The notes below the pieces were generated by a model that worked only from the letters and a program-made list of their open reading frames with translations, made no database searches and had not been told where the DNA came from. The position numbers were made by a program, and so were the translations under genes. From Nocardioides panzhihuensis (GTDB lineage Bacteria > Actinomycetota > Actinomycetes > Propionibacteriales > Nocardioidaceae), in contig NZ_JACBZR010000001.1 of the NCBI RefSeq assembly GCF_013408335.1, positions 1,178,001 to 1,242,000 on the forward strand: a stretch of 64,000 nucleotides of DNA. The letters run 5' to 3'. Positions 43,122 through 51,297 of the stretch are shown piece after piece (position 1 is the stretch's first letter; every line of letters begins with the position of its first letter).

Positions 43122-44107
43122 GCGAGAGCGGGTCCGTCCACGTCGGTGTCGACATCGGCGGCACGAAGGTGCTCGCAGCGGAGGTCTCGCCGGCCGGTGA
43201 GGTGCTCCGCACCGCTCACCGCAGCACGCCGGGCCGCCGGGTCGAGCTCGAGCTCGTGGAGGACGCGCTGACCGAGGCGGTCACCGAGGTGGCCGCGGGC
43301 CGGCCCGTCGCCGGAGTCGGGCTGGCGGCGGCGGGGTTCGTCGACGCCGCCGGTGAACGGGTCATGTTCGCGCCCCACCTGCCTTGGCGGGGCGAGCCGA
43401 CCCTGTCTCGGCTCTCCGAGCGCTGGGGCACTCGGGTGGCGCTCGACAACGACGCCAACTGCGCGGCCCTGGCCGAGCTGGAGCTCGGTGCTGCCCGCGG
43501 GGTCGACTCGGCCCTGCTCATCACCCTCGGCACCGGGATCGGCGGCGCCGTCGTCCTCGACGGCCGGGTCGTCCGGGGTCGCAACGGCATGGCCGGCGAG
43601 TTCGGCCACATGCAGGTCGTGCCCGGCGGGCTGCCGTGCGAGTGCGGTCTCACCGGCTGCTGGGAGCAGTACTCCTCCGGCAACGCGCTGGTCGCCTTCG
43701 TGCGCGCCCGCGTCGAGACCGAGGAGTACGCCGGTTGCGCGCTCGACGAGCTGGCCGCCGGAGACCCGCTCAAGATCACCGGCCCGGCGGTCACCGCCGC
43801 CGCGGCCCGCGGCGATGCGCTCGCGCTGGCGGCGTACGAATCGGTGGGGTCGTGGCTGGGGGTCGGGATGGCCGGCCTCGTCGCTGCCTTCGACCCGGAG
43901 CTGTTGGTCGTCGGCGGCGGAGTCTCGACTGCCGGCGACCTGCTGCTGGGACCTGCCCGGACGGCGCTGGAGGCCTCGCTCGTCGGGCGCCACCATCGCG
44001 ACGTGCCGCGGATCGTGACGACTGCCTTCGGTGCGGAGGCGGGGGTCGTGGGCGCGAGCATCCTGGCTCGCCGGCTCACCTCGAGCCCGGGCCGGGATCA
44101 GACCTAG
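43118..44107 (+). CDS. Second ROK-family sugar kinase
   Basis: This 329-residue paralogue of the preceding kinase has GVDIGGTKVLAAEV, the catalytic Asp in LDNDANCAALAE, GTGIGGAVV, EFGHMQV and the zinc motif CECGLTGCWEQ. It is clearly diverged, so it may use another hexose or aminosugar, or act as a second glucokinase. Start GTG 43118 comes from coupling element f. The stop overlaps the convergent membrane-protein gene by four bases. Confidence 0.9.
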   Translation: MSESGSVHVGVDIGGTKVLAAEVSPAGEVLRTAHRSTPGRRVELELVEDALTEAVTEVAAGRPVAGVGLAAAGFVDAAGERVMFAPHLPWRGEPTLSRLSERWGTRVALDNDANCAALAELELGAARGVDSALLITLGTGIGGAVVLDGRVVRGRNGMAGEFGHMQVVPGGLPCECGLTGCWEQYSSGNALVAFVRARVETEEYAGCALDELAAGDPLKITGPAVTAAAARGDALALAAYESVGSWLGVGMAGLVAAFDPELLVVGGGVSTAGDLLLGPARTALEASLVGRHHRDVPRIVTTAFGAEAGVVGASILARRLTSSPGRDQT

Positions 44108-44589
44108 ACGCGGGCGCCGTCGTCCCAGGGATCGCGGGGTTCGGACGGCATCGTCGCCAGCAGGTAGACGAACCCGGCCAGGAAGGCGGCGACCAGGCCG
44201 CCGATGACCCAGCTGCTGAAGTGTCGGTCGGTGATCTGGATGACCACGATCAGGACCAGTACGGCGACCGGCGCGCCGAGCACGCCGATCCAGGCGAGCA
44301 GGCGTGCCGGGGTCGGCTTCGGCAGCGGTGGCGGGGGCGGCGGGACGTACCCCTCGTCGTCGTCGCGCCACATGTCGTCGTGGGAATCTGGTTCGTCGAC
44401 CTGCTCGACGATGTCGATCTTCTTCTCGAAGAGGCCGCTCGGGACGGGCTCCTCGATAGCCGGGCGGTCGCCGTAGTTCTCGACGATCTGGCGCCAGGCC
44501 TCGTCCTCCGACGGCTGGCCGTCGGAAGGCACGGAGGCGTCATCTGGGGCCCCGGTCGCGTCCTCGGGCCGGTCGTCTCCGTCGCTCAC
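44104..44589 (-). CDS. Hypothetical membrane protein with acidic N-terminal half
   Basis: A 161-residue protein: residues 1-90 are acidic and polar (DGDDRPEDATG, then DSHDDMWRDDDEG) and include a run of six prolines; two membrane helices follow (about 98-118 and 127-147). Such small proteins are common and unassigned in actinomycetes. A TAGGCT hexamer ends six bases before the GTG, consistent with a leaderless mRNA. Confidence 0.75.
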   Translation of the reverse strand: MSDGDDRPEDATGAPDDASVPSDGQPSEDEAWRQIVENYGDRPAIEEPVPSGLFEKKIDIVEQVDEPDSHDDMWRDDDEGYVPPPPPPLPKPTPARLLAWIGVLGAPVAVLVLIVVIQITDRHFSSWVIGGLVAAFLAGFVYLLATMPSEPRDPWDDGARV

Positions 44590-44595
44590 GTTCCA

Positions 44596-44601
44596 AGCCT
44601 A
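44596..44601 (-). promoter_or_regulatory. Probable -10 box, leaderless, for the 44104-44589 gene
   Basis: TAGGCT on the minus strand ends six bases before the GTG at 44589. Confidence 0.45.
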
Positions 44602-44687
44602 GCCCGACCTCATGACAGGGCGCGCGAGTAGAAGTACCTATCTCGTTATAGGCTGACCGGTCGAAGGCAATATGGGAAGGCGATGGG

Positions 44688-45440
44688 GTGACGACGAAGC
44701 TCTTCTACTCGTTCTTGAAGTGGGTCGCGCTCGGGCCGATCCTGCGAGCGGTGTTCCGCCCGACCTATGAGGGCACGGACAACATTCCGCGAAAGGGCGC
44801 GGCGATCATCGCCAGCAACCACCTCTCCTACGCCGACTGGCTCTTCATGCCGCTCGGGATGAAGCGGATGGTGCGGTTCGTGGCGAAGGCGGAGTACTTC
44901 ACCGGCACGGGCGCCAAGGGTTTCCTGCAGAAGGCGTTCTTCTCGGGCACCGGCAATGTGCCGATCGACCGCGGTGGCGCCACCGCCGCCGAGGGCGCCC
45001 TGATCGCCGCCAAGCGGGTCCTGGCGGAGGGTGAGCTGTTCGGGATCTACCCCGAGGGCACCCGCTCCCACGACGGCAAGCTCTACCGGGGACGTACTGG
45101 CATCGCCAGACTGACCCTGGACACCGGTGCGCCGGTGATCCCGGTCGCCGTCATCGGCACCGATGTGATCGCGCCTCCGGGCAAGAAGTTCGGCAAGCTC
45201 GTGCACCCGCGGGTCGTCTTCGGTGAGCCGCTGGACTTCTCGCGCTACGAGGGCATGGCCAACGACCGCTACATCCTGCGCGCGATCACCGACGAGATCG
45301 TCTACGAGATCCTGAAGCTCTCCGGCCAGGAGTACGTCGACATGTACGCGACCGAGGCGAAGAAGCTCGCCGACGGTGAGAAGCGCTCGAAGAAGTCCTC
45401 CGGATCGAGCAAGGCCGGACCTACCAAGGACGTAGCCTGA
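44688..45440 (+). CDS. plsC: 1-acyl-sn-glycerol-3-phosphate acyltransferase (PlsC family)
   Basis: This 250-residue acyltransferase has the catalytic NHLSYAD (H-x4-D, about residues 44-50), the substrate motif FGIYPEGTRS and VIPVAVIGTD. It makes phosphatidic acid or acylates a related lipid at the inner membrane face. By position it equals Rv2182c. A Lys/Ser-rich tail follows residue 225. GTG 44688 is preceded by GGGAAGG. Possible second start of the next gene overlaps its stop. Confidence 0.92.
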   Translation: MTTKLFYSFLKWVALGPILRAVFRPTYEGTDNIPRKGAAIIASNHLSYADWLFMPLGMKRMVRFVAKAEYFTGTGAKGFLQKAFFSGTGNVPIDRGGATAAEGALIAAKRVLAEGELFGIYPEGTRSHDGKLYRGRTGIARLTLDTGAPVIPVAVIGTDVIAPPGKKFGKLVHPRVVFGEPLDFSRYEGMANDRYILRAITDEIVYEILKLSGQEYVDMYATEAKKLADGEKRSKKSSGSSKAGPTKDVA

Positions 45441-45481
45441 CGATCCACTCGTCCCACCCGTTCCCGACGCCGGAGGATCCC

Positions 45482-45934
45482 GTGCGCCGGTGGCGAGGTC
45501 GTCTGGGCGGCCGGGTGTCGCTGTGGACGTCCGGCTCTGCCGGTTCCTCGGCAGGGCTCACGGTCTCGTCGCTGATGGTCGCCAACGGGTCACCGGGGGC
45601 GGTGCTCGGGCTGCTCGACCCGGACTCGGACCTGCGCGACGAGCTCGAGGAGACCGGCGTCGCAGTGGTGTCGCTACTCCACTGGCGCCATCGGGACCTC
45701 GCCGAGGCGTTTGGGGGCACCGCTCCCGCTCCCGGCGGTGCGTTCCGGTCGGGGAGCTGGATCGAGACCGAGTTCGGTCGGCGTCTCGCCGACGCCCCGA
45801 CCTGGGCAGGTGTTCGGCTGACGTCGCTGACCGAAATCGGCTGGTCGGCCCTGGCGACGTGCGAGATCGTGTCGCTCGAGGTCGGTGACGACACCGACCC
45901 GCTGGTCCACCGGCACGGGAGGTACGAACGATGA
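45482..45934 (+). CDS. Flavin-reductase-like (FMN-binding split barrel) protein
   Basis: This 150-residue protein resembles short flavin reductase-domain proteins: GRVSLWTSGSAGSSAGLTVS is the FMN-binding region, followed by LGLLDPDSDL, LLHWRHRDLAEAFGG and PLVHRHGRYER. GTG 45482 has GGAGG five bases upstream. However the frame is open from CTG 45437, which overlaps the plsC stop (CTGA), has AAGGA six bases upstream, and would give the family-like N-terminus TIHSSHPF; both starts are credible. The stop overlaps the N-acetyltransferase start. Confidence 0.82.
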   Translation: MRRWRGRLGGRVSLWTSGSAGSSAGLTVSSLMVANGSPGAVLGLLDPDSDLRDELEETGVAVVSLLHWRHRDLAEAFGGTAPAPGGAFRSGSWIETEFGRRLADAPTWAGVRLTSLTEIGWSALATCEIVSLEVGDDTDPLVHRHGRYER

Positions 45935-46776
45935 TCGATGGCTATCTGCGACGGCTCGGCGTCGAGGGACGGCCGGAGGCGACGTACGAGACGCTCGTCG
46001 ATCTTCACCATCGTCATCTCGACACGCTCCCCTACGAGAATCTTTCGATCATGCTCGCGGCGATCGGTGCGGTGGGTTCGCCGGATCCTGTGGATCCGGT
46101 GGAGACGCTCGAGCGGATCGCGACCGGCGGCAACGCCGGCTACTGCTTCCACAACAACGGGGTCTTCTCGCTGGTGCTGGAGGAGCTGGGCTTCGAAGTC
46201 GTACGCCGCTCCGGGCAGATGCTGGAGGCGACCGGTCCGTCGGGCACCCTGGACCATCTGGCGCTGGAGGTCCGGGGTCTGCCGACCACGGCCAACCCGG
46301 GTGGCCGATGGGTGGCCGACGTCGGTTACGGAGACGGCTTCCGTGACCCGTTGCCGCTGGTCGAAGGGCACTTCAGGCAGTCCGGCTTCGTCTATCGGCT
46401 GGCGCGGGTGGGGGAGTCGGGGTGGACGTTCCACCACGACCCGCACGGGTCGTTCAACGGATCGTTCGCGCGTGGGAGCGTGACCTCGGAAGACATCGAG
46501 GCCTCCCACCTGCGGCTCTCCACTCCGCCGGAGGGCGACTTCACCCGCAAGCTCGTCGTTCAGCGACGCGCCGCGACAGGCGCCGACACCGTTCGATCGA
46601 TCCGGCACATCCGGACCGGATCCGGGCGATCGACGCGTGAGCTGCGCGAATTCGAGGAGTGGCGCGACGCGCTCGGCCACATCGGACTGTCTTTCCGGGG
46701 GATCGAGGAGGACGCGTTGCGCGAGCTCCACAAGCGACAGGCTGCCGAGTATGACGAGTGGCTGCTGACGCGGTAG
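45931..46776 (+). CDS. nat: Arylamine N-acetyltransferase
   Basis: This 281-residue enzyme has the NAT catalytic triad in order: Cys in GGNAGYCFHNNGVF (near residue 71), His in TLDHLALEV (near 110) and Asp in VADVGYGDGF (near 129). The usual RGGRCFE box is altered to TGGNAGYCFH, with Asn and Ala in place of the Arg-containing stretch. It moves acetyl from acetyl-CoA to arylamines or to amino groups of secondary metabolites. ATG 45931 overlaps the upstream stop, so it is coupled to the flavin-reductase-like gene. Confidence 0.92.
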   Translation: MIDGYLRRLGVEGRPEATYETLVDLHHRHLDTLPYENLSIMLAAIGAVGSPDPVDPVETLERIATGGNAGYCFHNNGVFSLVLEELGFEVVRRSGQMLEATGPSGTLDHLALEVRGLPTTANPGGRWVADVGYGDGFRDPLPLVEGHFRQSGFVYRLARVGESGWTFHHDPHGSFNGSFARGSVTSEDIEASHLRLSTPPEGDFTRKLVVQRRAATGADTVRSIRHIRTGSGRSTRELREFEEWRDALGHIGLSFRGIEEDALRELHKRQAAEYDEWLLTR

Positions 46777-46792
46777 TCGGCGACGTGCTGAG

Positions 46793-47695
46793 ATGGCGGA
46801 CATGAGCGACGACGAACCTGCCCCCGAGCTGCTCGATGTCGCGGCCGAGCTCTACGGGCTGCCGCTGGCCGAGTTCACCCCCGAGCGTGACGCGCGGGCC
46901 AAGAGCCTGAAGGGGACGCCTCTCGCCGGTTCCGTCAAGGCGCTGAAGAAGCCCTCGACCGCCGCTTGGGTGGTGAACCTGCTGGTCCGCTACGAGACCG
47001 AGCAGGTCGAGCAGGTGATCTCCGTCGGAGCCCTGCTGCGGGAGGCGCAGACGGGGATGGATGCCGCCCAGCTGCGAGAGCTCACCAAGCAGCGGCGACA
47101 GCTGACCGCGGCCGTGACGACCCGTGCGCGCGGTCTTGCGCGCGAGCACGGCCTGCGGGTCACCGAGGCGGTGGCCACTCAGGTCGAGGCCACGCTCACC
47201 GCCGCGATGATCGACGCCTCCGCCGCCCAGGCCGTACGCAGCGGCCTGCTCGTCGCTCCGTTGTCCGCCACCGGGATCGACGCCGTCGACGCCGCGGCCG
47301 CCGTCGCGCTCCCGGACGCACTCGGCTTCGAGGTCCCCGAGGTCGTCCCGCCGCCCCGTGAGCCGTTGCGGGCGGTCCCGGACCTGCCGGACACGGCCGC
47401 GCTCGACGAGGCCCGTGAGGCGCTCGAGGAGGCGGAGTCCGCGCTGTCCGGTGCGGAGGAGAAGCGTGACAAGGCTGCGTCGGCCTTCAAGGACGTCGAG
47501 GCCCGCTCGCTCCAGGTGAAGTCGGAGATCGAGGACCTACGCCGCCGCCTGGCCGACCTGGAGGACGCCGCGCTCGAGGTCGAGGACGAGCTCACCGAGG
47601 CGGAGGAGACGCGCGACTCCGCCGAGGCGGCCGTGTCGGAGGCTGCCGCTGCCCGTGACGCTGCCGCTGCTGAGGTCGAGCGGCTCGATGGGTAG
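46793..47695 (+). CDS. Conserved hypothetical coiled-coil protein
   Basis: A 300-residue soluble protein. Residues 10-70 include ELYGLPLAEFTPERDARAK and KKPSTAAWVVNLL, a pattern I recall in unassigned actinobacterial proteins. A helical Ala-rich middle follows, and residues about 205-300 form a long coiled coil (LDEAREALEEAESALSGAEE onward). No catalytic motif. ATG 46793 or ATG 46802 could start it. It is on the same strand as the acetyltransferase, 16 bases downstream. Confidence 0.75.
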   Translation: MADMSDDEPAPELLDVAAELYGLPLAEFTPERDARAKSLKGTPLAGSVKALKKPSTAAWVVNLLVRYETEQVEQVISVGALLREAQTGMDAAQLRELTKQRRQLTAAVTTRARGLAREHGLRVTEAVATQVEATLTAAMIDASAAQAVRSGLLVAPLSATGIDAVDAAAAVALPDALGFEVPEVVPPPREPLRAVPDLPDTAALDEAREALEEAESALSGAEEKRDKAASAFKDVEARSLQVKSEIEDLRRRLADLEDAALEVEDELTEAEETRDSAEAAVSEAAAARDAAAAEVERLDG

Positions 47696-47709
47696 GCGCA
47701 GCCGCCGGC

Positions 47710-48237
47710 TCAGATGCTCTTCCGCATCCGGACCAGGGGGACCGGTGCGCCGCCGCGGTCGTCGGTGATCCTCTCGACCGGCTCGAAGCCGTACGCGGAG
47801 TAGAGCGGCTCGCCGGACAGGGTGCCCATCAGCTCGAGGGTGGTGAAACCCTCCGCTGCGGCTGCTTGCTCGCAGAGGTCCAGGATCAGCCTGCCTACGC
47901 CGCGCCGGGTGAAGGCAGGGTTGGTGTACATCGCTCGTACTCTGGCCGGATCGCGAGCTGGGTCCAGGAGGGTCGGCTCGCGGCCGGGGGTGTGGTCGCC
48001 GCCGTAGAGCGTTGCTCTTCTGCTCCAGCCGCCGCAGCCGGCGATCTCGTGGTCCTCTTCTACTACGAAGTAGGTGCCATCTTCGATCAGCTGGGTGTCG
48101 ATGCCCATCACTGTCTTGCTCGAGGTGATCTGGTCTTTTGTCAGGAACCCTTTCTGGAGCTCTGCGATCGAGCTGTTCATGATCGCTGTCAGGGCTGGGA
48201 TGTCCTTGGGGGTTGCTATGCGGTGGGTGAAGGGCAC
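47710..48237 (-). CDS. GNAT-family N-acetyltransferase
   Basis: This 175-residue protein has the acetyl-CoA-binding motif A: MYTNPAFTRRGVGRLILDL (R/Q-x2-G-x-G/A near residue 115), plus MNSSIAELQKGF and LELMGTLSGEPLYSAYGF. Substrate unknown. GTG 48237 gives the N-terminus MPFTHRIATPKDIP; a weak upstream site makes this uncertain. Its third-position GC is somewhat lower than in neighbouring genes, which with the adjacent palindromes hints at a variable region. Confidence 0.82.
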   Translation of the reverse strand: MPFTHRIATPKDIPALTAIMNSSIAELQKGFLTKDQITSSKTVMGIDTQLIEDGTYFVVEEDHEIAGCGGWSRRATLYGGDHTPGREPTLLDPARDPARVRAMYTNPAFTRRGVGRLILDLCEQAAAAEGFTTLELMGTLSGEPLYSAYGFEPVERITDDRGGAPVPLVRMRKSI

Positions 48238-48271
48238 GGGGTGAGCCTGCCATGTCTCCTCCTCCCGCCCC

Positions 48272-48319
48272 GCTGGTCGAGCCGCTGGAGCCGCTAGGCG
48301 GAGGCGTGTCGAGACCAAC
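48272..48319. repeat. Dispersed palindromic repeat (CTGGTCGAGCC...GTGTCGAGACCAAC type)
   Basis: GCTGGTCGAG and GTGTCGAGACCAAC form an imperfect dyad around a CCGCT-rich middle. Sequences of this type are found many times in Nocardioides-like genomes, from memory; only one copy is in this window. It lies in the 384-bp gene-free gap 48238-48621 upstream of the GNAT start. Confidence 0.5.
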
Positions 48320-48395
48320 ACGGTTCTGGTCGGGGAAACCTCGCTTGGCGACTGTTCCTCGTTCCTGGTGTTCGCCGCCGACCCTTCCTCGAGTG

Positions 48396-48488
48396 TTTCT
48401 CGATCATGCGCCGCGTCAAGGACGGGCCTTCGGCCCGCCGGCTTCGCCGGCCGCTTCGCGGTCCTTGACTCGGCACCTGATCGAGAAA
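48396..48488. repeat. 93-bp complex palindrome with three internal TTC-loop hairpins
   Basis: Outer arms TTTCTCGATCA (48396-48406) and TGATCGAGAAA (48478-48488) match perfectly, and pairing continues through TCAAGGAC (48416-48423) / GTCCTTGA (48461-48468). Inside sit three consecutive hairpins, each with loop TTC: GGGCC/GGCCC (48424-48436), GCCGGC/GCCGGC (48437-48451) and CGC/GCG (48452-48460). The shape is a cloverleaf. It lies between a GNAT gene and a DUF222/HNH gene. It resembles a REP/BIME-type mobile palindrome rather than a simple terminator, since no gene ends towards it from either side. Confidence 0.8.
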
Positions 48489-48608
48489 GATTTCGCCATT
48501 ATCGGGGCGGCGGCGAGGGTGTGGCGCGGGGTTCAGGTTGCTTGTTCACGGACTGCGCAAATCGGGTTTGACCAGCCAAAACAGGTAGCCACAGACGACT
48601 CCTTCACA

Positions 48609-48614
48609 TATAAT
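48609..48614 (+). promoter_or_regulatory. Consensus -10 box, leaderless, for the DUF222/HNH gene
   Basis: TATAAT is a perfect -10 hexamer and ends seven bases before ATG 48622. A good -35 at 17-bp spacing is not visible; TTGACC at 48568-48573 is too far. This start choice decides the gene's N-terminus. Confidence 0.6.
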
Positions 48615-48621
48615 GGGGCGT

Positions 48622-49920
48622 ATGAACGAGGCCGTTGACCAGCTCCTTGCCGGGCCGCCCCTGGGTGCGTCCGAGGGTGAGCTCGTCGACTGGATCAGCC
48701 GGCTCGAAGAAGTGAAGTGCACCGCAGAGGCCGTGCAGGCAGAAGCAGCCGTACGCCTCGAGGAAGCCACCCGCGCACGCCAGGCCGACGCCGGAGTCCC
48801 TGCCCGCAAACTCGGCGAAGGCGTCGCCTCCCAGATCGCGCTCGCACGACGGGTCTCACCGGCCAAGGGCGCCAAACTGCTCGGGCTGGCGAAGAACCTT
48901 GTCGCGGAGATGCCACACACGTTCGGGTTGATGAAAGCGGGCCTGTTCTCGCAGTGGCAGGCCACCATCCTCGCCCGCGAAACCGCCTGCCTCTCGATAG
49001 AGGACCGCCGAGTCATCGACTACCAGCTCTGCGCGCCCGAACCAGACGGCCAACCTGCACGGGCGGCGACCATGGGACTACGGCAGCTCGAGAACGCGGC
49101 CAAGAAGCTCGCCATCACCCTCGACCAGGAATCTGTCGTCAACCGGGCAGCGAACGCCGAGAAGGACCGCCGCGTCAGCGTCCGGCCGGCACCGGACACC
49201 ATGACCTGGCTCGGCGCCCTGCTCCCGGTCAAGGACGGCGTCGCGGTCTACGCGGCACTTGACCAGGCCGCGAAGGCTGCCCAGGCGGCTGGGGATGAAC
49301 GGACCCGTGGCCAGGTCATGGCCGACACCCTCGTCGACCGCGTCACCGGCCGCACCGCCGACGGAAGCACCAAGCCGCGGATCGAGGTCAAGATCGTCAT
49401 GACCGCCGACGCTCTCACCAACGACAGCGACCAGCCCGCGATGATCGAGGGCTACGGCCCGGTCCCCGCCATCTGGGCCCGTGAAGCACTCAACGACGCC
49501 GAGGTCTTCGTCCGCAGGCTGTTCACCGACCCGGCCGGGCAGCTGGTCGCGATGGAGTCCCACTCACGTAGAGCACCCGACGGCCTGGCGGAGTTCATCG
49601 CGACCCGTGATGGCGGGGTCTGTCGCACCAACGGTTGCGACGCCCCGATCCGCAACGTTGACCACGTCGAACGCCACGCAGATGGAGGCGCCACGAGCGC
49701 CGAGAATCTCCAAGGCCTCTGCGAGCGCTGCAATCAGGCGAAAGAAGCACTCGGCTGGCAGGCCAGACCAGGACCCGACGGCAGCATCATCACCATCACG
49801 CCGACCGGCCATATCTACGTCAGCCCGCCACCCGACACCTGGCGACCAGACCCACCACCACTGTCCCGGGCCGAGTTCGTGCTGCGCGACGTACTCCTTG
49901 ATCATCGCCTCGCGGCCTGA
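48622..49920 (+). CDS. DUF222 domain HNH endonuclease (13E12-repeat-family-like)
   Basis: This 432-residue protein has an N-terminal DUF222 region (about 10-300; GEGVASQIALARRVSPAKG, MKAGLFSQWQA) and a C-terminal HNH nuclease (about 330-385): a Cys pair in CRTNGCDAPI, then VDHVERHADGGATSAENLQ and LCERCNQAKE. The family is multicopy in actinomycetes and linked to mobile DNA and, in mycobacteria, to phage attachment sites (REP13E12). ATG 48622 is chosen because it lies seven bases after TATAAT. The complex palindrome at 48396-48488 is upstream and could be its target or a remnant of a mobile unit; that link is inference. Confidence 0.92.
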   Translation: MNEAVDQLLAGPPLGASEGELVDWISRLEEVKCTAEAVQAEAAVRLEEATRARQADAGVPARKLGEGVASQIALARRVSPAKGAKLLGLAKNLVAEMPHTFGLMKAGLFSQWQATILARETACLSIEDRRVIDYQLCAPEPDGQPARAATMGLRQLENAAKKLAITLDQESVVNRAANAEKDRRVSVRPAPDTMTWLGALLPVKDGVAVYAALDQAAKAAQAAGDERTRGQVMADTLVDRVTGRTADGSTKPRIEVKIVMTADALTNDSDQPAMIEGYGPVPAIWAREALNDAEVFVRRLFTDPAGQLVAMESHSRRAPDGLAEFIATRDGGVCRTNGCDAPIRNVDHVERHADGGATSAENLQGLCERCNQAKEALGWQARPGPDGSIITITPTGHIYVSPPPDTWRPDPPPLSRAEFVLRDVLLDHRLAA

Positions 49921-49930
49921 GTGGCGGCGC

Positions 49931-50803
49931 TCAGAGCTCCTCGGGGGTGTCCTCTCCGGACGCGGCGTCGTAGAGGTAGACCTGTTCGCCCGCACGGGGG
50001 TCGCGGGCGGCGATCACGTGGGAGGAGGGGGAGGCCGGGTCGGAGAGGTCGACGACGGAGGCGCCGGCGCCGAGGACGCCGCGTACGAGGTGTGGGGGTG
50101 CGGTGGTGTCGATGCGGGTGACTACGCCGGGGGTCACCCAGACGGGTACGCCGGCGAGGTAACCGGTGGCCTGGAAGTGGAGGTGTCCGGCGAGGATCGC
50201 GCGCACGTCGCTTCCGCGCACCACTCGGCCGAGGGCGGAGATGTTGTGGAGCACGACGTCGGCGACCCAGGGGAGAGAGGCGAGATGGAGGGGCGGATGG
50301 TGGAGGACGAGGACGGTGCCGTCGCGCGTCGGGGTGGCCAGCTCGGCACCGAGGCAGGCGAGCTGGTGCTCGTCCAGGAAGCCGTGGGTCTCGCCCGGGA
50401 CGAGGCTGTCAACGGTGACGATCCGGAGGTCGGCCAGGAAGCTGACCGACGCGCACAGGTCGGACTCCGGATCCAGCAGGCGACCGCGGTCGCTGCCGTC
50501 CGCATCCCGATGCCCGCTGCCGAGCACCTCGCGGAACGGGCCACGGGCGTCGTGGTTGCCGGTCGAGTAGATGTGGGGGATGCCGCGTTCGGCGGCGAAC
50601 GCGCCCACCCGCTCCAGGACCGCGCCGCATCCGGCGGCCGAGCCGTCATCGGCGATGTCTCCGCTGACCACGACGGCGTCCAGGCCGGGCAGGTGGCGGG
50701 CGTCGTGCAGGATGCCCTCGAGAGCGGCGACGGCGTCGACACCGTCCATGTCGGCGCCGGTCGCGGACACATGGGTGTCGGAGAGATGCAGGATCCTGGT
50801 CAA
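49931..50803 (-). CDS. Calcineurin-like metallophosphoesterase
   Basis: This 290-residue enzyme carries the metallophosphoesterase signature: LHLSDTHV (DxH), VVVSGDIADDG (GDxxD), YSTGNHDARG (GNHD), VLVLHHPPLH and ILAGHLHFQATG (GHxH). It resembles the CpdA/Icc cyclic-nucleotide phosphodiesterase group; the substrate cannot be settled here. TTG 50803 is the apparent start. It is followed on the same strand, 29 bases upstream, by the glpK operon, and converges with the HNH gene. Confidence 0.9.
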   Translation of the reverse strand: MTRILHLSDTHVSATGADMDGVDAVAALEGILHDARHLPGLDAVVVSGDIADDGSAAGCGAVLERVGAFAAERGIPHIYSTGNHDARGPFREVLGSGHRDADGSDRGRLLDPESDLCASVSFLADLRIVTVDSLVPGETHGFLDEHQLACLGAELATPTRDGTVLVLHHPPLHLASLPWVADVVLHNISALGRVVRGSDVRAILAGHLHFQATGYLAGVPVWVTPGVVTRIDTTAPPHLVRGVLGAGASVVDLSDPASPSSHVIAARDPRAGEQVYLYDAASGEDTPEEL

Positions 50804-50832
50804 CGTGTGCTTCCTGTCCGAGTCGAAGTGGG

Positions 50833-51297
50833 TCAGGTGGTGAAGGCTGACATGCGAACCTCGGCCACGCCGTCGCTCTCGCTCAGGACGGCGACGTCGA
50901 GGTAGTGGGCGTCGACCTCCTCCCCGACCTGGGTGAGGTCGACCTGGACGCAGGCGATCGCGTCCGTGCAGCCGGCCTCGCCCAGCGCGGGGGAGCCGGG
51001 AAGCTGCGAGAGCCAGCTGTCGAGATCGGAGCGCGGGACCGTCAGGGTGCCCTCGATCTGCCAGTCCTGGAACCCGACATAGGTGCAGCTCGCAGCCGAG
51101 GTCCCGGCCGGCAGGTCCGGCACGCCGACCGACTGGGCGAGCTCGAGGCAGTCGATCGGCTCGGGCTCCGCGGACTCACCGAGGTCAGCGCCCACCCAGG
51201 CGACCAGCCCGGCGAGACCGGCCAGCACGAGGACCACGAACACGGCACCCGCGACGAGCGCCCAGCCCCACCAGGGCAACCGTCGCGGTGCGCTCAT
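50833..51297 (-). CDS. Hypothetical single-pass membrane protein, extracytoplasmic
   Basis: A 154-residue protein with an N-terminal anchor (WWGWALVAGAVFVVLVLAGL, about 8-33) and an extracytoplasmic domain with four cysteines (DCLELA, SCTYVG, GCTDAIACVQ), which may form two disulfides. No family recognised. ATG 51297 overlaps the glpK stop (ATGA), so it is coupled to glycerol kinase. Confidence 0.75.
   Translation of the reverse strand: MSAPRRLPWWGWALVAGAVFVVLVLAGLAGLVAWVGADLGESAEPEPIDCLELAQSVGVPDLPAGTSAASCTYVGFQDWQIEGTLTVPRSDLDSWLSQLPGSPALGEAGCTDAIACVQVDLTQVGEEVDAHYLDVAVLSESDGVAEVRMSAFTT

Noticed and set aside
48396..48488. tRNA gene, because of the cloverleaf shape
   Set aside because: No T-loop, D-loop or CCA-end features; all three inner loops are TTC and the stems are simple GC palindromes.
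48568..48573. TTGACC as the -35 partner of TATAAT 48609-48614
   Set aside because: The spacing is 35 bp, far outside the usable range.
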